Assembly (NCBI GenBank): GCA_031213475.1
Contig: JARUPZ010000003.1
Location: 10,381,963 to 10,445,962 of the forward strand
Direction of reading: 5' to 3'
From: Nereocystis luetkeana
Lineage: Eukaryota > Sar > Phaeophyceae > Laminariales > Laminariaceae
Length of the DNA: 64,000 nucleotides
Positions 42,571 to 54,084 of the stretch are shown one piece after another (positions within the stretch are counted from its first letter, which is position 1; every line of letters begins with the position of its first letter). A program made the translations under genes and the position numbers. The notes under the pieces were generated by a model. That model ran no database searches and had not been told where the DNA came from. It worked only from the letters and a program-made list of their open reading frames with translations.

Positions 42571-42717
42571 TATTAAAAATATACCTTTTAGAGTAGCCAT
42601 TTCGTTTATTAAAACTATGCCTTTTAGAGTAGCCATTTCGTTTATTAAAACTACGCCTTTTTTAGAGTAGCCATTTCATTTGTTAAAACTATGCCTTTTA
42701 GAGTAGCCATTTCGTTA
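42571..42717. repeat. 36-bp tandem repeat, four units
   Basis: GAGTAGCCATTTCGTTTATT then AAAACTATGCCTTTTA, with one unit three bases longer. Confidence 0.93.
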
Positions 42718-43187
42718 CTTGAATATATATCACGTGTATGGTATATCGGCGAAGACCAGAAACGATTAGCGCGAGCGGTCTTGTCAAGCGACTACTAACA
42801 CAAATAATGCACGATAGGAAGAAGGAGCAGCAAGCAGTGTAGTCGAAAACTGAAAAGAAAATCGCACACAACAACCAACAAAAGCAAGAGCAACAACAAC
42901 AATAACACAACATCATCAGAGTTACGATATGAGATCGGAGACTTTCCTCGAGACTCACAAAAAACTTGCAAGCTCTTGTGTTCATAGTTATGTACCAGGT
43001 ACTGTACAAGAACACAACAGGATTGCCATGCTCTGCCTGCGCGCGTGTGGTCCATCTTACACAGCTCCATACTTCGCTCTGTTGGGCACGCCCACAAATA
43101 TGCCCGCACCCTCAGGCAGAGCTAGAACTGCCTCGTGCCGCCGATGCCGTACAAAACAGCCACATATACCAAGAATATCAAGAGTGC

Positions 43188-43189
<2 letters not shown>

Positions 43190-43234
<45 letters not shown>
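43190..43234. repeat. (GA)n microsatellite
   Basis: About 20 uninterrupted GA units. Confidence 0.95.
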
Positions 43235-43237
<3 letters not shown>

Positions 43238-44065
43238 AGACTGCGACTGCGGTTGCACGGCAGCGGAGGATAATTCGATTCGAGTGAGACTGGAAGGTGT
43301 ATTCTATACCGTACAAGGCAATGTCGGAGAACAAAATACATCACAAGCTAGATGTATTATCATAATTACGTAATAATTATACGAAATAACATGTACCGGT
43401 ATAGTATACGAAGTATAGGATGTACCAGGTGTTTTACATGTGTTCACACCGCAAGAGAGGTCATGATTTCCCACTTCAGGATCTGGATCTTCGAAGGCAG
43501 ATATATACAATGTAATACCTAGAGTATTTAATGTATGCCCGATGAAGGCATGATCTTATGTTGAGGATAATCTGTAGGACCCTAACCCTGAGCAGATCCT
43601 GCACAACCTCTCACAGCGGAAGTTGAGGAACTGCTGTAGATGGATAATCTACTGTAGATCGATCAGATCGATCATGATCTGCCCGAGGTGGGCGTGTTTT
43701 CCCCTCTGAAGCCCCCGAGAGGTTTTCTCATAGGATAGGAGGCATTCAGACTAGATGGTATGTAGGGAGCAGCATGCGCCCATCAACCAAGAAACAAGCC
43801 AAGCGATGAATACGAAACTGCTGCAGAGCTCGCTTTGTTCGGGGATGATGAAGAAATTCGGAAGAAGAAATCGTGCCGACTACACGATGATAAATTCGGA
43901 CCAAGAACTCACGCTCGATAGGGCAAGCGCTGTACAACAGCAAACCCTGGTAGCAGGCACACCAAAAACTGTGGTCAAGGCCGGCGTCACAGCAAGGTTC
44001 CGCCCCTGCTCAGAAGAGGCGTTACTTGTTGGCAGGGCCCTTTTGTCCTCTGCGTGCACTGCACA

Positions 44066-44306
44066 CACCTAACCCAACCCCAACCCTAAAGCCCAACACC
44101 AACCCTAACCCAACCCCGACCCTAACCCTAAACCAACCCTGACCCAACCCCAGCCCCAACCCAACCCAACTTAACCCTAACCCCAACACCGATCCTAACC
44201 CTAACCCAACCCCAAACCCAACTTAACCCAACACCAACCCTAACCCAACCCCAACACCAACCCTAGCCCAACACCAACCGCAACCCAACCCAACCCTAAC
44301 ACCAGT
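44066..44306 (+). repeat. Internal telomere-like tract (degenerate CCCTAA)
   Basis: About 240 bp of CCCTAA/CCCAA/CCCCAA units (ACCCTAACCC frequent). A terminal telomere would be homogeneous, so this is interstitial and diverged. Confidence 0.85.
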
Positions 44307-44400
44307 CGGCAGGGGCGATCGCGCTGCTCCACCGCGTGTTTCGGTGGCGTTTCTCCAGTTAACACGGCCGGCCGAAAGGCCAGCCTCGATCAGCCAGACA
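44307..44400 (+). repeat. Telomere-adjacent unit with two hairpins
   Basis: GTCGGCAGGGGC, then stem-loop CCACCG-CGTGTTT-CGGTGG, then GGCC-GAAA-GGCC (GNRA-type loop). The same unit, inverted, is at 45935-46015 beside the other telomere-like tract. Confidence 0.7.
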
Positions 44401-44662
44401 GCGAGCAGCAGTTGGGGGGATTAATCGAGCAAGAAAAAGGTGACAAGGTGGCTGTCGCGATTAGAGCCTCTCGACCACTACCCCGGCCCCGACCCCGGCA
44501 ACTCTATACTAACCCAAACCCTCACCCTGTATAACGCCCCCTCCCCCCAAGAAAGAGGCCTCCTTGTTTGGTGCTAGCTTTGGGAAAACTCTATTATTAC
44601 TGCTGTAGGTATTTGGGAAGACTCCACTGCTGCAGGTATTGGGGAAGACTCTTCACTGCTAC

Positions 44663-44774
44663 TTACGGGGGATCATAGTAAATAGCACCAAATAGTGTTA
44701 TTAATAGTAAAAAAAGCGAAATATATAGGTTTTTGTGAGTACCGTAGGTCGTATTTAATAAGGTCCCCCGTCAT
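44663..44774. mobile_element. Family A MITE
   Basis: TTACGGGGGATCATAG ... GGTCCCCCGTCATA, with a small TTAATAGTAA duplication in the centre. Confidence 0.88.
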
Positions 44775-44967
44775 ATGTATCTGAGAAGACTCTATGATAG
44801 GTTGCTGTGCTTCGAAATAACAACAATCACACAATGAGGCCGGGGGCAAAATTACCAGAACCCACGATGGGCCCGTCAACCAACCACATATATATACATA
44901 TATATCCTTTTTGCTTCCCTGGTGTCCGCAGTGGTGGAGTGCGTATGCTTGTTTTTGTTTTCGCCTC

Positions 44968-45070
44968 TGTTTTGCCTGAAGTATTTCTTCCACTCCAGAG
45001 TTATTGGAGCCTGCCCTGCGACCACGGACTGCATTGTATTGTGAGTTAATGTGAGAACAACAACAATATA
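44968..45070 (+). repeat. Dispersed repeat TTCCACTCCAGAGTTATTGG
   Basis: CACTCCAGAGTTATTGGAGC, GACCACGGACTGCATTG and AATGTGAGAACAACAAC. A close copy is at 56845-56930 and a diverged one at 53988-54060. Confidence 0.75.
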
Positions 45071-45934
45071 TACCCGCCCCCGAAGAACTCATGCCGAAAA
45101 TATGAGGATCCTCCAGATGATAACACGGATACCAAGCCGTCCGTATATTCACCGCCCAGATTGGTACGTTTGTGAACCATAATATTTGGTTCTAATCACT
45201 GCGTTCCTCCCGAGACCATACTCGTCCAATTTGGTTGAGAATCGCTTCTTCAGGACTTGACCTCACCCTTAGGGGGGGGGGGAATCGTCGTGCGTACGTA
45301 CCAAAACGACGACTACCATTGCACCAGCGGACACGCACAGACACGAAGCAGGCAACAAGGGCTGCTGGGTTAGGGTTTGTGAAAAAAAAAACAGCAACAA
45401 ACAAACAAACAAACAAACAAACAAACAAACGCAAACACAAACGCGTGGGGGCTACATACCGTCAAAACTCGGCCAAGAGTTGTGCCAGCAATACGAAACT
45501 GTCCCCCCAGAAACAACACTGACAAGCGAAAAAACAGGCTAAATAGTTTGCCGCCGCTCCGCTCGCCGACACTATCACGAAGAAAACGAACAAAACCGGC
45601 AGACTGGCTGCTGTGGCTGATCATAAGGACCGACCGGTCGCTGTGCCGTAGCGCGGGGGCGGGAATAAAATAACAGGAACCCTTGCCTTGGCGCGCGAGC
45701 ACAACCATTGCACGCAAGCACACAACTGCACAGCGGCAGCTATCCTCGTTTTCCGACCGTAACAACAGCCGTGACCGTAACACTCCTGTTTCTGTGAGTA
45801 CCAGGGTCTCGACAAAAACCGTCGCATGGAAGTATTCCGCTTCACCGAGGTCGCCAGAATCGCACAGGGCTCGCCTTATGTGCAGGACGGGTGGACACAA
45901 AACGTTGTGCAGGGTGCGGGTCTTATTGGTCAAG

Positions 45935-46020
45935 GCTGGCCTTTCGGCCGCCCATATTTTTTTTCGAAGAACGCCACCGAAAAACGCGGCGGAGCCGCGT
46001 AACTGCCCCTGCCGACCTCG
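45935..46020 (-). repeat. Telomere-adjacent unit, inverted second copy
   Basis: On the minus strand: GTCGGCAGGGGCAGTTACGC, CGCCGCGTTTTTCGGTGGCG and GGCGGCCGAAAGGCCAGCC. Hairpin stems are kept with a G-T pair. Confidence 0.7.
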
Positions 46021-46024
46021 AACC

Positions 46025-46085
46025 CCCCAAAGGATTAGGGTAAAGGGGTAGGGTTAGGCTTAGGGTCAGGCCTGGGGCTGGGTTG
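46025..46085 (-). repeat. Short internal telomere-like tract (GGGTTA)
   Basis: GGATTAGGGTAAAGGGG and TAGGGTTAGGCTTAGGGTC, opposite in direction to the tract at 44066-44306. Confidence 0.75.
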
Positions 46086-46737
46086 GTCTGGGCCGACGTG
46101 CAAGGCTGCACGAAATTGACGACACACGTCCAGCACTTTTTTTTTTTGTGCCGACCGCTCCCGCACATTGCGGGAGCCGAGGTCATAGGGGTGTTTGCAA
46201 ATAATTTGGTCCGGTTGGGCTTCTTGCAGCAATGGTCCCCACATAAATAATAGCAGTTCCGAAAAAATGAATTTTACTGCTGTGGAGAAAAGGGCGACCG
46301 TAACAGTGACGGTTTTCTTCCTGTTTAACCCATGTATTCCTGGGGGTTGGGTCAATCTGTGTGTTAATTACATAGCGAAAACGGAGCAACTTCTGATTAG
46401 CCTCACGTTTGCCGGGTTTAAAAAAAAAAGTAAATAAATAGAGTGTTTGCGATAAGAGGTAAAAAAAAAAAAAAAACTTTACTTGCGCTAAAAACAAAAG
46501 TGAATTTCCTTCCCTTTCTGATTTCGGTGTGTTTGCGAGTGAGGTAAACCAAAATCCTGCAGGTGACGCCTCCGAAAATAAGAAGGGGAGGGGGGGGAAT
46601 GAGGCAAACACAGCAAACAAACAAAAAAAACGAAAAAAAAACAAAAACAGCTTGGGAGTAGCAACGGCAGCCCAGCAACGTGTCGGCGGCAGAGTTGACA
46701 GCAGTGGTACCACCACTGCCATCCCACGACTGCAGGC

Positions 46738-47045
46738 CGGTCGCCCCGGTGGTTCAAGTGGTTAACCTCGAATTCTACTTGTGTTTGAGTCCTGGGTTCG
46801 AGCCCCAGGTGGGTCGGACTTTTGACTTTATTTGCAAAAAACTAAATAAAAAAGGATTCAATTGTTGAGAGCACCTTGCAGCGTGGGTAGGCACAATTCG
46901 ATGCGAGTCGACGAGGGAAGAAAATGCTGAAATCTTCTCGCGATAAAAATGAAGGCACGTGCCGTAGCGGGAAGGGGGGAGAAGAGCCTGCTATGTGACC
47001 CCGGATCTGAGTTACGAGTTGGAAGGAGAGAGAGAAGAAGATGGG
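46738..47045 (+). repeat. tRNA-derived SINE with body
   Basis: Head: A-box GGTGGTTCAAGTGG and a perfect T-arm CCTGGG-TTCGAGC-CCCAGG. After an A-rich linker, a body (GCAGCGTGGGTAGGCAC, GCGAGTCGACGAGGGAAG, CCTGCTATGTGACCCCGG) that recurs at 58920-59045 and 63555-63790. Confidence 0.65.
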
Positions 47046-49640
47046 CGGAGAGAATAAAGGAGATAAGCAAAAAGAAGAAAAGAAAAGCAGCAGCAGCAGC
47101 ACAGCAAGCAGCAGCCAGCAAGCGCTAGCCGCGACTAGGGGCAGCTTGAGCAACAACAACAAAAAACAGCGTCAGCACAAACACCAGCACCAGCACCAAC
47201 CAGCTTCCCTTTTTGGATTGCCTGCTGCTGCTGCTGCTGCTGCTGCGCTCAGCCTACGCACGCCCCAGCGCCGCCGGGCTCCGCTCCGCTCCGCCGCCGC
47301 CGCCGCTGCTGCTGCTGCTGTTGCAGCTGCAGTGTGGTGGAATCGAAATGATACACGAGCTGTCGCGCTCTGTGCGAGCACGACGAGTACGAGCACGAGT
47401 ACGAGTGTAATTGCGAGTCCCTTTTTGGGACGAAGCAACCGCCACGTCGTCACCAAGTGGGCGAAAGCGTGTACCGTACGTAGCAGCGGCGGCGGCCCGC
47501 TGGCACAAATCCAACGCCGCTCCCGTCGTGCGCGCTATACTCAAGCTACACCTCTCGAGCCTCTGTGCTCTCAGCAGTTATCGTGATGCGTACAGCAAGC
47601 GGCATGGTGGCATGGAAGATGCGCGATGTTTGGATTGCTCGAGATTTAAGATGATGCGTTCTGCGTCGGGATAATGCTCGGTGCGTGTAGGCCAACTTTT
47701 GATGAAATCCTGACTTCGCTGTAAGTACTTTTCCGCGTTTTTTTTCAGAAATTTACCTCAAAAAGTTACCTCGGGAGAAATTTTAGAAGAAGCAAGAGTA
47801 AAAAAAAAAAAATCGCAAACACTCCAAAAATAACTCAACTAAATTGGATTCTCGCAAAAGACACCTAACCCTAACCCTAACCCTATAGATCGTGCGTATG
47901 ACTTGTTAATCTTGTTTGTACGACTGCGGTCGCTCCTTCGTATTCCAAGAGTACTTGCTGTCATCGTCGGCCCCGTGCCATCTGTTGTCGCGCGCACAAG
48001 CATTGACTGACGACACCTACCTCGACATTCTACTAATGGAGTGCGGCGCAAGGTCGGTGCCCTTCGTCTCACTTCCGCTTTTCGTCCGTCCCGATTGGCG
48101 TCAAGCCTGGAGCCGTCAAGACGACCTGGCGTCTTCTCGACGCTACATGCTAGAGACAAAGAGAAGGAAGAGTGCTGTATACAGACTCAGGCCGAACCTG
48201 AGTCCGTGCTCCTCTTTGCAGCTGAATGCTCGCAGCATGTGAGAGTGCTGACGGGTACTAATGGCAGTATATCACCGGCGCATCACTCTAGAATGTCGTC
48301 AACACGCCTAGAAATCCTCCTAAATACTGCTGCTTCCACACACATCTACTGCTGTAGTGATGCGCATACCAGGTACATACATACGTGGACCCCACTCCAC
48401 CCCACCCCACCCCACGCCACCCCACCCCCCTCCAGCGCGCTGACTCAAAAAAAATTATGATCAGTATCCTCCCAACGTACTGCTAGTACCGGCAGTACAC
48501 CCGCGGTATCGAACCCCGAAAAGCTCGGAGTTCAGGGGGTATACTAGCCGAAGTACGCACATGACTAAAATCATACCTGGTACTGCGAGTACTCGAAGTA
48601 TGGTATGGGGGCAAAAAAATAGAGCGAGTACCCGCAGCGAGGTATGGGCAGTATCGCACAACGACATACTGCCAGCACTCAGAGTATGGTTTATACATCG
48701 GACCCTGTGAAAATACTGTCAGTTCACGCGGTACCTCCTCAGCATTGCCCGCCGAAAACAAACTACTGAGCATCTGCGCAGCACACGGGTATCGTGTATA
48801 CAGGAGTCTCGAGACATCAGAACGACGCCACTTTACACTTTACACTTTGTACACTTTTACACCAGTGTGTTCCATGAATTGTATGTTTCGTGCTGTCTTC
48901 TTTTTCAAACTCGAGCGCCAAGGCTGTACTGCACCCTGGCAGCACCTGTAAAAACATTACCGTACGTGTTGTAGAGAACTTCGAGGGCCAAGAAAGAAGG
49001 CTGGGCGGACAGGGTCGAGGGCGACTCAAAAAGAAGCACGAAAATCGAAGCGAGGACTCGCAGTGCATATCGAACGATCACATACTCCTGCCAGTACTCG
49101 CATGAGCATTATCGAACCTGATATATCATATATGTACATATTATATACTTCTATATACTTACCTGGTAGTATATATGTGTGTGCAACTAAGTATATATGT
49201 GTGTGCAGCACAGGAGTGCCTTAAGGAGGGTCCTCCAAACAAGGTGGAAATTTCGAAGCCGGAATGAGATCAGCTGTTCGTAACCCCGTGCTGTGACGCT
49301 ATACACGTATGATACGAGTCCTACAGCAGTAGTATTAATAGTACGAGTGCATCAAACAAACAAATATCGGCCGAAAAGCGGCTATGAAGCACCGGTTCTC
49401 GACAGTAATATTGGTACCTCCGTGTCAAGACACGAGGCTGCTGAAGGACTCGCTGCGTACTCTCTTCCACTCCAACACGCTCCCGTGGCCGTCTTCTATG
49501 TAAACTCGCACACAGCAACAGATCTCGGTTGGGGGGGGCGGGCAATTGAACATTCTCGATGAAAAATAGTGAAAAAAAGAAAACCAAAGTCTAAATAACA
49601 TATACCAGGTGACAAGCTAGAACCCGGTTGTATCCGCAAC
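47046..49640. other. No recognised gene
   Basis: AGC/CAGCAC and GCTGCT tracts at 47080-47330, the CCCTAA tract at 47867 and a (CCCCA)n tract at 48390-48430. Several open frames follow trinucleotide repeats. Confidence 0.45.
47867..47887 (+). repeat. Perfect short CCCTAA tract
   Basis: Three perfect CCCTAA units plus part of a fourth, isolated in unique-looking sequence; a likely repair-type telomeric insertion. Confidence 0.85.
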
Positions 49641-49649
49641 ATCTCCGGT

Positions 49650-49919
49650 TCAGTTGCCCCTGGGCAACGTTCGTGTCGGCGCCGCGTTCGGCGGTCTCGG
49701 GGCCGCATCGACCGCGCGCGGGAGAGAAGGCGCGGAGGTGGCCGGGGAGCACGAGCCGCTGGTGACAAAGCCGGAGCGAAACACCGAGCCCAACGAACCC
49801 CGGTCCGGGGACTCATAGGACGAAACCACAGCAGCAGCAGCAGCATCAGCAGTGATATCATATCTAGCACACGAATCAAACGTAGACGATGATGCACTCG
49901 GTACAACTCCTGCGTTCAT
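49650..49919 (-). CDS. Candidate N-terminal exon, unknown
   Basis: Opens MNAGVVPSASSSTFDSCARY and continues Ala/Ser/Pro-rich for about 90 codons. It overlaps the 49.7-50.3 kb repeat region and an AGC microsatellite, so composition may explain it. Confidence 0.15.
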   Translation of the reverse strand: MNAGVVPSASSSTFDSCARYDITADAAAAAVVSSYESPDRGSLGSVFRSGFVTSGSCSPATSAPSLPRAVDAAPRPPNAAPTRTLPRGN

Positions 49920-49920
49920 T

Positions 49921-50345
49921 GTACCGCAGTCTACGACAAAAAGCGGAGTTTTCAATATATTATATTTTTTTCCGAATAGGACTGTCAATCAAATCTCCAG
50001 CAGCTGGGAGTAGTAACCGTGCCTTCTCCCCACAGGATCAACCTTCGACACTGTCGCGCTCGGCGGTCTCGGGGCCGCCTCCGACCCCGCGCGATGGAGA
50101 ACGCGCGGTGGGGGCCTGGCCGCAACCAAGAGGAGAGCTTTCAAACTATTTTTCGTCGAACAAGGCCGCCAATCTCCGCAATCTACGACAAAGCGGAGCT
50201 TTCAAGATGTTTTCGCCGAATAATATTCCTGTCAATCTCCAGCAGCTGAGAGTAGTGCCGAGCCTTCTCTCCTTTCAATCTACCACACAGAGCGAGGTTC
50301 GACGCGGCCGCACTCGGCGGTCTCGGGGCCCGCCTGCGACCGCGC
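49921..50345. repeat. About 249-bp tandem duplication
   Basis: CAGTCTACGACAAAAAGCGG / CAATCTACGACAAAGCGGAG and CAGCAGCTGGGAGTAGT / CAGCAGCTGAGAGTAGT are about 250 bp apart; CGGCGGTCTCGGGGCC occurs at 49690, 50062 and 50311. A 206-codon plus-strand open frame spans it but shows no recognisable domain. Confidence 0.75.
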
Positions 50346-50558
50346 GCCGCGGAGGCCGGGTGGCGCGACCCGCCGAGAGAGAAAGAGATGGCGAGCCGCC
50401 GAGCCGAACGCATCTGTGTCCGGGGGCCCAAACTCCAGTACAAAGCTGGAGATCTCCACCGCGCGCCCGGGCTCTCTCTAGAAGGGCAGAGGTTGCTTGC
50501 GAATGATCCTATACACAAGGATAAGGGTACGTACGTCAAGTACGTACCGTATCTAAGA

Positions 50559-50563
50559 AAAAA

Positions 50564-50612
<49 letters not shown>
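50559..50612. repeat. (CA)n microsatellite
   Basis: About 20 CA units after an A run. Confidence 0.95.
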
Positions 50613-51127
50613 ACACACACGCCAGCTGTGATGAGATCGAGGATTTCGTCGAAAAAAACTCTCGTCTCTGCAAGCTGCGTGCAACACCACTACAGTACGC
50701 ACGTACGGGTTGCGCATGAACTCGTGAAGGACGTGTAGGTCAGAGGCTCCCCTGGGCATCACATAATACCAGTTGCTGTGCATGAGAGGCGAGAGGGTAG
50801 AAAGTGTGACTGTGACATGTCCGCAGCAGCAGCAGCAGCAGCGGCAGCAGCGGCGGCAGCGGCGGCAACAGCAGACTACCACCTATTCGAAAAAATGGTT
50901 CGCTGGCTGTGGTGGTTGCCCCTCGATGCTGTGATGTGGCCGACCCTGGACGGACCCTGCCGGAGGTGACCGTGCCGGGGGGAGGGGGGGGGTAATTGTA
51001 TACCAGGTATATACCCAGGGTCAGCTTAGATGGCTCAAGTCCGGGTGGGATCAGTCAGGTCTGGGTGGGATCAGCCATTCAAGCGGGAGCGGGAGCAGGG
51101 TGGAAAGGCAAACACTTAGGGCCCATA

Positions 51128-51224
51128 TTAGCCCTTTAAGGACCCCAGCCCCGTTTTGGGGACAAATCACTTGGAATTAGAAAGGTTTGACCCCAAATCG
51201 GGACTGCGGTACTACAGGGGTTAA
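51128..51224. mobile_element. Family B element
   Basis: TTAGCCCTTTAAGGACCCCAG ... CTGCGGTACTACAGGGGTTAA. Confidence 0.9.
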
Positions 51225-52950
51225 CGGGGACTTTTAGTTTTTTCAATTTGATTTTTTTTTTTTTTTTCTAATTTAATTTGCATCTGATTGGTAGAAGAGT
51301 GAACGACCAAGCAGGCAAATTAGAAAATTTGAATGTGAGTGAAAAGTCTTTTGGGACTTTTTCGTGTGATTTTTTTTATTTCAATTCGGAATTTGGGAGA
51401 TCCTCGGTCTTGATGTAGCATGTTCATGGTGGGTCAACACCCTCGGTGGAGTCTGGGGCGATTATCGGCCACTTCGGCGACCACGATCGAGGCGATAAAA
51501 CGCGAACCTCAACGAGACGTGACCGGAGCAATAGCCGCGCCCACGCCCACAGACCATAGAGCATAGTACCCCGGCGGTGGCGCCTCAAAAGAAATCATGG
51601 CGGCCGTAATTCCAACTTTTCGGCCTGCTCGATCGGCCAACAATCACGAAAACCGAGCAAACGAGCAAAAAAACGGAGGATACGCTCGAGACCTCGATAG
51701 CTGCATCACCGCTGCTGTTCCGCACGTGGCGCTTGAGGGTTTCCTCCGCCCACTTAAGACACCCTGAGAGTGTTAGCTTCCTATCCTGCGCGACCAAAAA
51801 GAAAAAGAGGCTGGCGGCGGCGCGCACGCGGCAGCGCAAACCTTAGCTCTCATCTACTCGCGCCGCTGTTTGTCGGCTGGGCGTTGTGTGACGCGGCGCG
51901 TTCTTCCAGGTTAATTTCGAATTATTTTGTTATTGGCAACTAGTACGCTGTTCCCCGATAGGATACGAACACGTTTTTCTTTCGAAATCAACTTAAAATC
52001 CATTGAAATTAATTTTTTGTTTCCAAATATATAGCGTTCCCCGTTAAGATGGGCCCATAGTGTGAAAAGCAATGGAAAATCCAGAAACATCGTCACTTTG
52101 ATGACAATTTGACCAGGGTTTCTGTAGATAAACGGTGTGTCCAAACTCCAAATAGCACCGAAAAATCGAATTCGAAAATCAACAGAAAATAAACAAGGCG
52201 CTGATTGGTCCCTGGCTCTCGAACATGGCCCCCTTCGTTTTTTAGGCTCCGAGAAAGCAGACGTTTGCATCCCCTCTCCCATCGCGAGGAAATTATGGAA
52301 AACGCGCGAACGGTTCACGCAGCTTGCAAAGTCGAGTATCGACCGATCGGTTGAACAGATAGCTGACGTGCTTTTATAGTTTTTTATATCAAAAGAAAAA
52401 AAAAAACAGTGGCAAAATCGAAGAGTTGACGGCCGAAAATCGAAAGGCGAACCGAAAACACGACCATCAACAATTCAGCGTGTCCTACTGCTGGTCAGCG
52501 CAGCCACACCAAAATATCAACATCAGGACCGCATTGAATAACACTCAACCCACAGGTCGCCCGGCTAAACAGCCGCACAGACCCCCCCGTAAACAGCCAG
52601 CAGGCGAACCACAACACCAGCCCCCACGTTCTCGGGCCTTTGTTTCCCGGCGTTCGAGCCAAAGCGAACTTAGTCTGAGGAAAAAACAGGATGATGCTCT
52701 CTAGAACGAGGTCCGATTTTCGTTCTCAGTATAATTTGATTTTTGATCCCGGGGCGTCAATGCCGGACGCGCCACCACCTCCATGGGAGGCCCAACGACA
52801 CCGGCATCGAATTTTCGTCGCGGTTGCCTGATTCTGTGGTGGATCTGTGTTGCCGAGCGCTAGATTGTCGGCATGTGTGCCGTACTATTAATGCGAGTAA
52901 TGCGGAAAAGTAATATATACGTACGCACATTACATACCCGAATATCCTAC
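51225..52950. other. Mostly unique-looking sequence, weak coding signals
   Basis: T-rich tracts (51240-51270), the candidate exon at 51693-51785, and open frames on both strands at 51.9-52.4 kb without recognisable domains. Confidence 0.4.
51693..51785 (-). CDS. Candidate exon of an unknown gene
   Basis: After a strong acceptor (CTCTTTTTCTTTTTGG...CGCAG) lies a 93-bp, phase 0/0 open stretch reading DRKLTLSGCLKWAEETLKRH then VRNSSGDAAIE, amphipathic and charge-rich. The donor would be GTCTCG (weak) or GTATCC nine bases later. I do not recognise a family and find no partner exon nearby, so this may be chance. Confidence 0.25.
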
Positions 52951-52952
52951 TA

Positions 52953-53057
52953 TTACGGGGGACGATAATAAACAGGACCAAATATTGTAGGTAAAATTAG
53001 CCAAATATATAGGTTTTTGTCTGTACCGTAGGCCCCATTTAATATGGCCCCCCGTAA
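52953..53057. mobile_element. Family A MITE
   Basis: TTACGGGGGACGATAATAAACAG ... GGCCCCCCGTAA. Confidence 0.88.
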
Positions 53058-53711
53058 GAGACTCGTATACTCGTAGCACGGCTGGCTATGAACGGCCCGA
53101 AGGTTGTGATCCCCGTTGTTTCTCGCCCGGACTGATTCGATTCTGCTTGGGCGTCTCGTGTAAAATACTCTCGGAAACGAAAGCATTCCGATTTCGATTT
53201 CGACTTTCGATCATGTTCGGACACGCACGCCTCAATTGGTAAGGTGGCAGCGACCAGCAAGCGCATCCTTCGCAAATATTAGCTGGCAAAATACGAACAC
53301 AACAAAAAAGTAAGGCAATCCAAAGCGGAGCAAAACAAAGAAGAGCAAAGCGAAGCGAGGCACAGCAGAGCAAAGGCACAGGTAGAGCGAAGCAAAGCAG
53401 GACACAGCTCAGCAAAGCAATGCTCAGCTGAAGCTCAGCAAAGCTCATCATAGCTCAGCAAAGCTCATCAAAGCTCAGCTCATTACACCAAAGCAAAAGA
53501 AAAAGAGGAAGAAAAAAGAAACAGCAAACGCAGAAGCAACAGCAACCAGAAGCGAAAAGAACAACAAGCACTGCAAGATGAAGCAAAGAGAAAAAGAAAC
53601 ACAGTCAAGCGGAGAGCGCGAGGAGCCGGCACCCGACCACACTCTACTCGTATACGATACCAGGTACCTGGTATATGTAGATATATTTTCAATAAAATAA
53701 AACGACTCAGA

Positions 53712-53790
53712 AGTAGCTGTGAGATCGAGGATTTTGAAGAAAATGATCACTGCAAGCTGCTGGGGTATGAATACTTCGATCGCGTGTACC
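53712..53790 (+). repeat. Dispersed repeat CTGTGAGATCGAGGATTT
   Basis: AGCTGTGAGATCGAGGATTT, CTGCAAGCTGC and CTTCGATCGCGTG. Relatives at 26100-26165, 38740-38822 and 50622-50690; all lie near TACCAGGTA sites or AT runs. Confidence 0.65.
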
Positions 53791-54084
53791 AAGGGGGGTC
53801 TACATGTCGTTTGTATTGAATACTACTATTAATATCAATAATACTATAATGTATAAACGGTCATTAATACTACATAGTATAGTGGTGGTATACATCTATC
53901 ATACATGTACCAGGTATACGATAATGGGTACCAAGATGAGTGAGTACCTGTGGTATCCTTTTCTGTTTTCTGTTTTCCTCCCGAGACAAGTTTCCACTCC
54001 AGAGTTATTGGAGCCTGAAACAAAGGCTGTCCTGTGAAACGCGGACTACTATCGACACATAATACAGTAGATTGTTGGCGATGA

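Noticed and set aside
43995..44310. Chromosome end
   Set aside because: The telomere-like tract is degenerate and continues into other sequence on both sides.
46738..46825. Functional tRNA gene
   Set aside because: The T-arm is perfect but the acceptor stem and anticodon arm do not form; the repeat body shows it is a SINE head.
49889..50506. 206-codon plus-strand open frame
   Set aside because: Spans a local tandem duplication, GC-rich, no recognisable domain; listed only as a repeat.
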